DNA from: Whitmania pigra
Lineage: Eukaryota > Annelida > Clitellata > Hirudinida > Haemopidae
Direction: 5' to 3'
DNA length: 64,000 nt
NCBI GenBank assembly: GCA_021613335.1
Contig: JAJTWR010000266.1
Coordinates: 1,132,501 to 1,196,500 of the forward strand
Shown: piece by piece, positions 58,016-64,000 of the stretch
How the letters are laid out: every line of letters begins with the position of its first letter
Position numbering within the stretch: the first letter of the stretch is position 1
Notes under the pieces: model-generated
What the model was told of the DNA's origin: nothing
Database searches by the model: none
What the model saw: the letters and a program-made list of their open reading frames with translations, nothing else
Made by a program: the position numbers and the translations under genes

Positions 58016-58635
58016 TAATTGATATCTAAAATGTGGAATGAATCTATAGGCTTTTGAGGTAAATATTATTAATGTTGCTGTTATTAATGTTTCTGGCTCA
58101 GCTAAGCGTGACGAAGCTAAAAATACACAATGAGTTACTTGAACACTTGCTCATATGTGTGGGCTTTCTAAACATCTCTACAGCTACCTTAAAGACTTAT
58201 GTGGCTCTTGGATTTATAATATAATCGATAACAATAATTAGAAGCATACTAAAATAACATGTTGTAGTATATTAGAATGGATATATATCCTTTGTAGTAT
58301 GCATTGTAAATGGACAACGAAACTGTGATGACGATGATTTTAATAACAACAACAATAATAATAATAATAAGGATTTGTTACCATAAAAAAAATGGCCCCT
58401 AATCAGCCGGGCGACGGAAGTGTTCACTTTGCGTCGCAAGAAAATACCGGGAAGTAATTTTTGTAGAAAATAATAATAAGAATAGCAATAAAATTAAATG
58501 ATAACATTGTGTGGTAATGCAAATAATTGTTTAATAACAATGATGGTGATAATAATAATGGTAACAAGTAGTATGGGATAATAGTAATGTCTAATAATAG
58601 TAATATAATAAAATAATAGTGGTGAAAACTAAAAC

Positions 58636-58670
<35 letters not shown>

Positions 58671-61600
58671 CTAGCAGGGATGCATAAAAAATTAAGCTCG
58701 TTAGTCACGTCCATCAGCAGCCAAGCGAATTAGACACGCAAAGAATCCAAGATGGCAGAAATTGAAGACGAAGCTTGAAATTCTCGATTTGTTCACGTGA
58801 TGTAAAATTTGACAAGTACTCGTGACGATTACTCTCAAGGTCGTTTAATGAGTAATTGGCCTCCTCATCGACGATATCAGCAACAAATTAACTTTTGTCC
58901 CTGCGTTGGCTTGCTAGGCTTGAAATTATCTTTGGGGTTTAATTAGTTCTACAATTATTGGTCTTATTAATTTATTACTACATAATATAAGCATAAAATA
59001 AGTTTCAAGCGTCAACAAATCATGTTTGCCGCTTGTAGACGGAGAGAGCTCCAAAGAGAATTTTAACGGAAAATGTCTGCAAGTGATGTCAGTATTTTTG
59101 TTTGTTGGCGGAGAAAGGTGTCTAACAGGTTTGTCCAGGAGTGCGTTCCCCCTGAGAATTGCATTCTCTAGCCCAAGGACAGAACCATAAAACATGAACT
59201 AGAAAATCTCAATTCAACCGGGAAGCATTGCCATAAATTTCACGTCGTTTTGGTGTTCAATTCCTTTGATTTTTTTTCCCGGTTTCATGCCTCAGAAATA
59301 TCCATCTGGAAGAACTGCGTATTGGGAGTATTGAGTTCAGAACCTGATCAGGGTGGTGTAATTAAGAACTAATTAATAAATCTATTTCATTAACTTGGAA
59401 GGGAACAAAGTAATCAATTTCTGTAGGGGGAACTCAACGAACTAAATTATCCATGTATTCATCCGCCCGCTCAGCTATACATCACCCTACTCTTCCTATT
59501 GGAACCTAGGGATTTCATCTTTGTGCAGTTTCATCAGATGGAACTCCATTCCTGGTTGACCCAGAACATTCTTGTTACGAAGCAATCATATTTCCATCTA
59601 AGCAGGCGTAATTTTAACCAGCTGTTCCTTATTTTATTTAAAAAGCGAGCGTTAACCTTTTAAATAATTAACCAGCCTCTAAGACCAAGTTTAAACCTCA
59701 ATTTAAATTCTGCATTCCTCGGTCATATAAAAAAAGAACGATGAAAAATGTTCCAATCACTCGTTCCGAGACCACATTAGCTACGCTTTTTACGATTACT
59801 TCGACGCATTTTGAAGATTTCAAACTGAAATCCGAGATGCCAATTTCGTTCTCGGGAATGGATTACCTCGTCTGGTATTTTTCTCCGTCCATTCTGTCAA
59901 CAACATGTCACTAATCAACCTACAACATCATCGTCTTTCAACAAGAACGACTGGTTTCTCCTTTTGCCCTGCAATTCGTCGTTATAATTCATCATCAGCC
60001 ATTCATCATTAATTCACCTTCAATTCGACATAGATTTTCCCGTTGAACGATGTGATTGCAGACGAAGCTTTTTTCCCCGCAGGCGTTATTATTATTATTA
60101 TCATTATTTATAGAGAGGTCAACAATTATATTTGACTGCTGAGGAGAACGACTGCGAAGGGCTTATAGTCAAGGATTCAGTACTATTTTCAGTACTGAAA
60201 ACGAACACATGAGCTTTGTACCATCGCAACCACCAATCATCATCATCATCATCATCATAATCATCATCTCCAGTTGCACTTGAGTGTCGGATAACCAAGA
60301 ATCTCGTCTTGTGAAAGGAATGGAACGTCTTTGATGGAAGCAAAAAATACCAGAGAATAAACACTGGAAAGAAAGCTTACTTATTATATTCTAATCACTA
60401 TCATCACCAGCATCATCGTCGTCGTCGTCATCGCAATTTCCAGATGACCTGACGCTTGAGCTGCCTGGTCCACTTCTACGAAACCTTGAGGTCGGTGACT
60501 GCGGAGTCATTTGTCCAGTCAGCGTCAACATAATTATCATCATCATCATCACGACGATAGCAATATTTCTGGTTTCAATAGTCGTAGACACCATCGTCGC
60601 CTATGTGCCGGATGATAGTTGAAAATGAAACGTGACGATAATGATGATAATGGTGATGATAATGATGATGATGATGATAATGATGATGATGATGGAAGAG
60701 AATTTCATAATCGCCATATACGGATTGATTTACAACAGCATCACCGGTGACTCATTGATCTACCCGCATTCATCCGTCCTTCACCCACTCATCATTCATG
60801 CTCCTCTACCTCGCTCCTCCATTTTTCAGTCCATTCATCTCAAGTCGGTAACTTAGCGATGACGGATTTGAGGTTTTTTTTTTTAAATTACCGAGAATAT
60901 TTTAGTCCACCCACCCTAGCTACGACTATTCACTCTATCTAACCACAATCGCCATCATCATCATTACCATCATTATCATCATCATCATCATCAGGTACTC
61001 ACCTAATCTCTCGAACCGAGAAGGAAATAACGAATGGAATTTTCCGCCTTAAACTTCTCAAATAAAAAACTTATTTTCACGCGATGAATGCAGGATGCAG
61101 CCAAAAACAGCGCCAAATTATTTTTAATTGCCAACGAAAAAATGCGGCATACACCAAAGATAAAAAATCAGGCCAGCGAAACGAAATTCCGATAATGAAT
61201 TCCCTTTTATTGGCACCATCTAGCAAGACGATACGACGAAACCAGGGATTCATGAATAAGAAGCCTCCGTACTGCATGCATCAATGCACCATTCACCGTG
61301 AAAGTTCCACGAACTTAATGCATCGTAATGAATGGATGTCGAGGAGAATTTGAATTTTATTTTTATAGGGTTTCATTTTCTATGTTTTCTTAACTTTAAT
61401 TTAATTTAAACTTGGATAATATTTCATCTTACGGAGATGCCAAGTTAATTATTTCAGAACATTTTTACAATGGCTAAAATATTTTAGATAATGAAGTTTT
61501 AAGTCAATGTTCTTGCCATTGATTTAAATCCGTTTACCGAGTCTGTTTTATTCATTGATAATATTTCAACTCTGGGGAATGAATTCAAAATATTTGGAGG

Positions 61601-64000
61601 TCGCCGAGAGTTTGATCACGCCATGATGTTTATTATATTTAAACATTTTATTAACCTATTATTACAGCGTTAATAGTAGTTAACCTTTTAAGCTCAAGTC
61701 TGACATAATTTTTTTTTAATTTCAGGTGGGAAATCTAAACTTGCTTGCAGTCGAACCGGACGGTTTTTAGTCCTTTGAGCTAGTTATTAACTCACAGCGT
61801 ATGCACACTGTTACGTGAGATTACGTTTGTTATTAATATAAAATTCAATCCAAAGTCTTGTAAATGTAACAGTTGAAAAATATTCAGCCTTGAAGGAACA
61901 ACGGTTCAGTGGTATCTGGCAGCAAAATTCTTTTCATTCAGTAGAGGGGCAAGCCCTTGAAACGACATTGCGCCCCGACCCCTAACCTTATTCATCAGCC
62001 TACTCGTCTACCCCTCATCCAAGCACTCAAAAGGAGTGGATGAATCAAGAGGTTGGTATTTTGGAGAGGAATCTCCTATGTAAACAGGTGAATAATAAGG
62101 GGTTATTCGAGGACACGCAAATATTTGCTCAATTACTCGAAATGACATTCCGAACCATTTCGTAGACTTTGTCTTGTCGCCGTTAAGTAAGCCGTTCTTT
62201 TATTTAATTTATTGATTCCTGTTTTGCATAAATAAAATTTATTTTGTTTTTGTTAGGGGGGGGGGGGATTTAAAACGGATATAATTCTCAAAAGATAATT
62301 TTGTGTCACAGAATTATTTGAATGATCCCGTGTTGAGGATGTTTGATGATTTGAGATCTGTTTGATTTCAGACCAATGTTTTAATAGGTGAGACAATTAC
62401 GATCCCATTTACCATCCGTTGAGGGACTAATTTAAGAGCAAGACTGTATCTTTAAAGTCCATGTACAAAATAACAGAAGAACATTCCTGCAAATTTAAAT
62501 TTTAATGGCTGGTTTTATGAAATTATAATTATATAGTATATTTGTCTAATAATTTATTATTATAATTATATAATTAATAATGACATAATTATATTATTAT
62601 TATTATTCTCGACTGGCATATCCAAAAGAAATGGAGTGGTAACTTGAAGAAAGACCTACAATTTGTGAGAGTTTGAAGGATAAAGAAAAAAATGGAATAC
62701 GTTATTTTCTTGATTCATAATGTAAATAAACATTTTCCCATGTATTAAATTACATTCCGAATGAAATTAACAATCTGGTGCTGAAAAGCACGATTATGAA
62801 AAAATATTAGGAAATAAAGGCTAAATGATTTAAAACATTACTAGAAAAAATGAAGTAAAATGATTGAAAACCGGGGTTGGAGTTTACAAGATTCGTAAAA
62901 AATTAGCAAATTTTACGAATGCCTTAGACTACGTAGAGAAGTTGCATCCTGCCAAATCCGTCCAAATTTGCCTTAAACCGAGACTCAGAAATTCTTTCAA
63001 AGACGAATTTGAGCACGAGGATTCGCACGATTAACATAATTTTTATGGAAATTTATTTTGTATGGTTAAACCAACAAGGCTGACAAATCGTTAACAAGCA
63101 TTTGTTAATAGATTGAGAATTCGAATCTCAAATTACATTAATCACACCTCACTGCCTTATCTGTTACACGAGCGACGTTTTCGCACGGGCTTACAAAATT
63201 CCGTAGTTTGTTCGAGATGAGTTCTTTTAGTTTGCGTTTCCCACGAGCGGACTTTAAGAAAATATAAATTTTTAAATATAAAAATAGTTTTAAATATATT
63301 TTTTAATTAAAAAAAAAGACTTCTGCATAAACGAAGCAAAGGTCTCAGGTTACGTTTTTCTAGCCATTTTTTAAATTTAAACTCACTACCACTCTTTCAA
63401 AAACGATTTAGCATTTGTCTGATTTAATTGTCACATAGGGTCGAATCAAATTATTCTTTACATACTCAAAATCTGGACTATGTTGAGGTGTGCGATAATT
63501 GCGAGCTTAAATCCGGTTCTTCGATTATTTTTTTTAATAATCTTGTTATTTTCTATCATATTACTATTATTATTGTTATTTACGCTAGAAATATTATATT
63601 TATCTATATTTGATTGCCATGCAGACGTTATAACGACTAAAGATTCCTTAGGCCTAAACTAATATTACGTTATTTACATCCATGTCAACAACAGATACAA
63701 TTAGCACAATCAAATTTTGAATGTTTTACTTTTGCGACACTCCTTTCAAATATAGTTTGAACTAGAACAGCATGTCTCATCGATGACAAGAATACAGCCA
63801 CATGTCTCCGAAATGGCTGTCACATGTTGAGAATATTCCGCAATAATTAGATATTCCTCTAGTTTAAAATTTGATGCGCTGACTCCAAGGTGAGAGATAA
63901 AAAAGCGTAGCACAAACCAGACGTTTTAACTCGCCCACCTAGCTAACAGTTACTTAAGCAAATAAAGCCATTTCATATTTTTAACGTTCGAAACACTTGC

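Larger units (their letters stand above)
52772..64000. other. Region without a supported gene
   Basis: About 11 kb of AT-rich DNA. It has microsatellites near 57207-57308 (ATT/TTG), 58638-58668 (TAA), 60240-60260 and 60410-60432 (ATC/GTC), 60640-60695 (ATG) and 60960-60993 (ATC). It also has a tRNA B-box fragment (57987-57997) and a GC-rich patch at 55000-55190. No conserved domain, convincing exon pair or kinase motif was found on either strand. Upstream exons of the WNK-like gene could still be hidden here or lie outside the window. Confidence 0.5.

Noticed and set aside
60391..60594. Minus ORF containing MTPQSPTSRFRRSGPGSSS
   Set aside because: Flanked by ATC/GTC repeats that supply most of the Asp/Met runs; a possible small exon cannot be separated from chance.
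61077..61353. 89-residue plus ORF overlapping a 66-residue minus ORF
   Set aside because: Open on both strands without motif, codon or splice support.

Overview
The window is animal genomic DNA: AT-rich, with many introns, CpG not depleted, and crowded with simple repeats (TTA/TAA, TTG, ATC, CATC, CATT) and minisatellites. The proteins are metazoan-specific (an E-protein bHLH factor, a BTB-Kelch protein, an srGAP), and tRNA-derived SINE pieces are present. A lophotrochozoan invertebrate, perhaps an annelid or leech, is my best guess. The sequence alone does not prove it.

Layout. Positions 1-8910 are mostly simple repeats, minisatellites and a small MITE, with one weak candidate exon (2968-3061) and a 20-bp-unit array that places an E-box in nearly every copy (6787-7264). 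Three plus-strand genes then follow head to tail with short gaps. The first is an E-protein/daughterless-type bHLH factor (exons 8911-13037; its N-terminus is not resolved). The second is a very large BTB-BACK-Kelch protein of about 2,085 aa (13778-20778) with a low-complexity insert of about 1,100 aa between BACK and the Kelch propeller. The third is a complete 21-exon srGAP gene (21247-42408; F-BAR, RhoGAP, SH3, long Ser/Pro tail; about 1,477 aa). Splice phases agree at every srGAP junction I propose.

On the minus strand, convergent with srGAP, lies a gene with exons at 52771-50796, 46778-46687 and 46358-44645. It has two RFxV motifs, a Q-rich helical segment and a charged RQ..E..L..PP segment, so it resembles the C-terminal part of a WNK kinase. 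No kinase domain is in the window. Its polyglutamine tract contains a one-base irregularity that splits the reading frame. A short two-exon minus-strand ORF (36211-35728) appears to nest inside srGAP intron 11.

From 52772 to 64000 I see no gene I can support, only AT-rich DNA, microsatellites and SINE remnants.

How the genes relate: srGAP links membrane curvature (F-BAR) to Rac/Rho inactivation (RhoGAP) downstream of guidance receptors. The E-protein is the shared dimer partner for tissue-specific bHLH factors. The BTB-Kelch protein is probably a Cul3 substrate adaptor. I see no sign that the three form a pathway; their packing is the notable feature.
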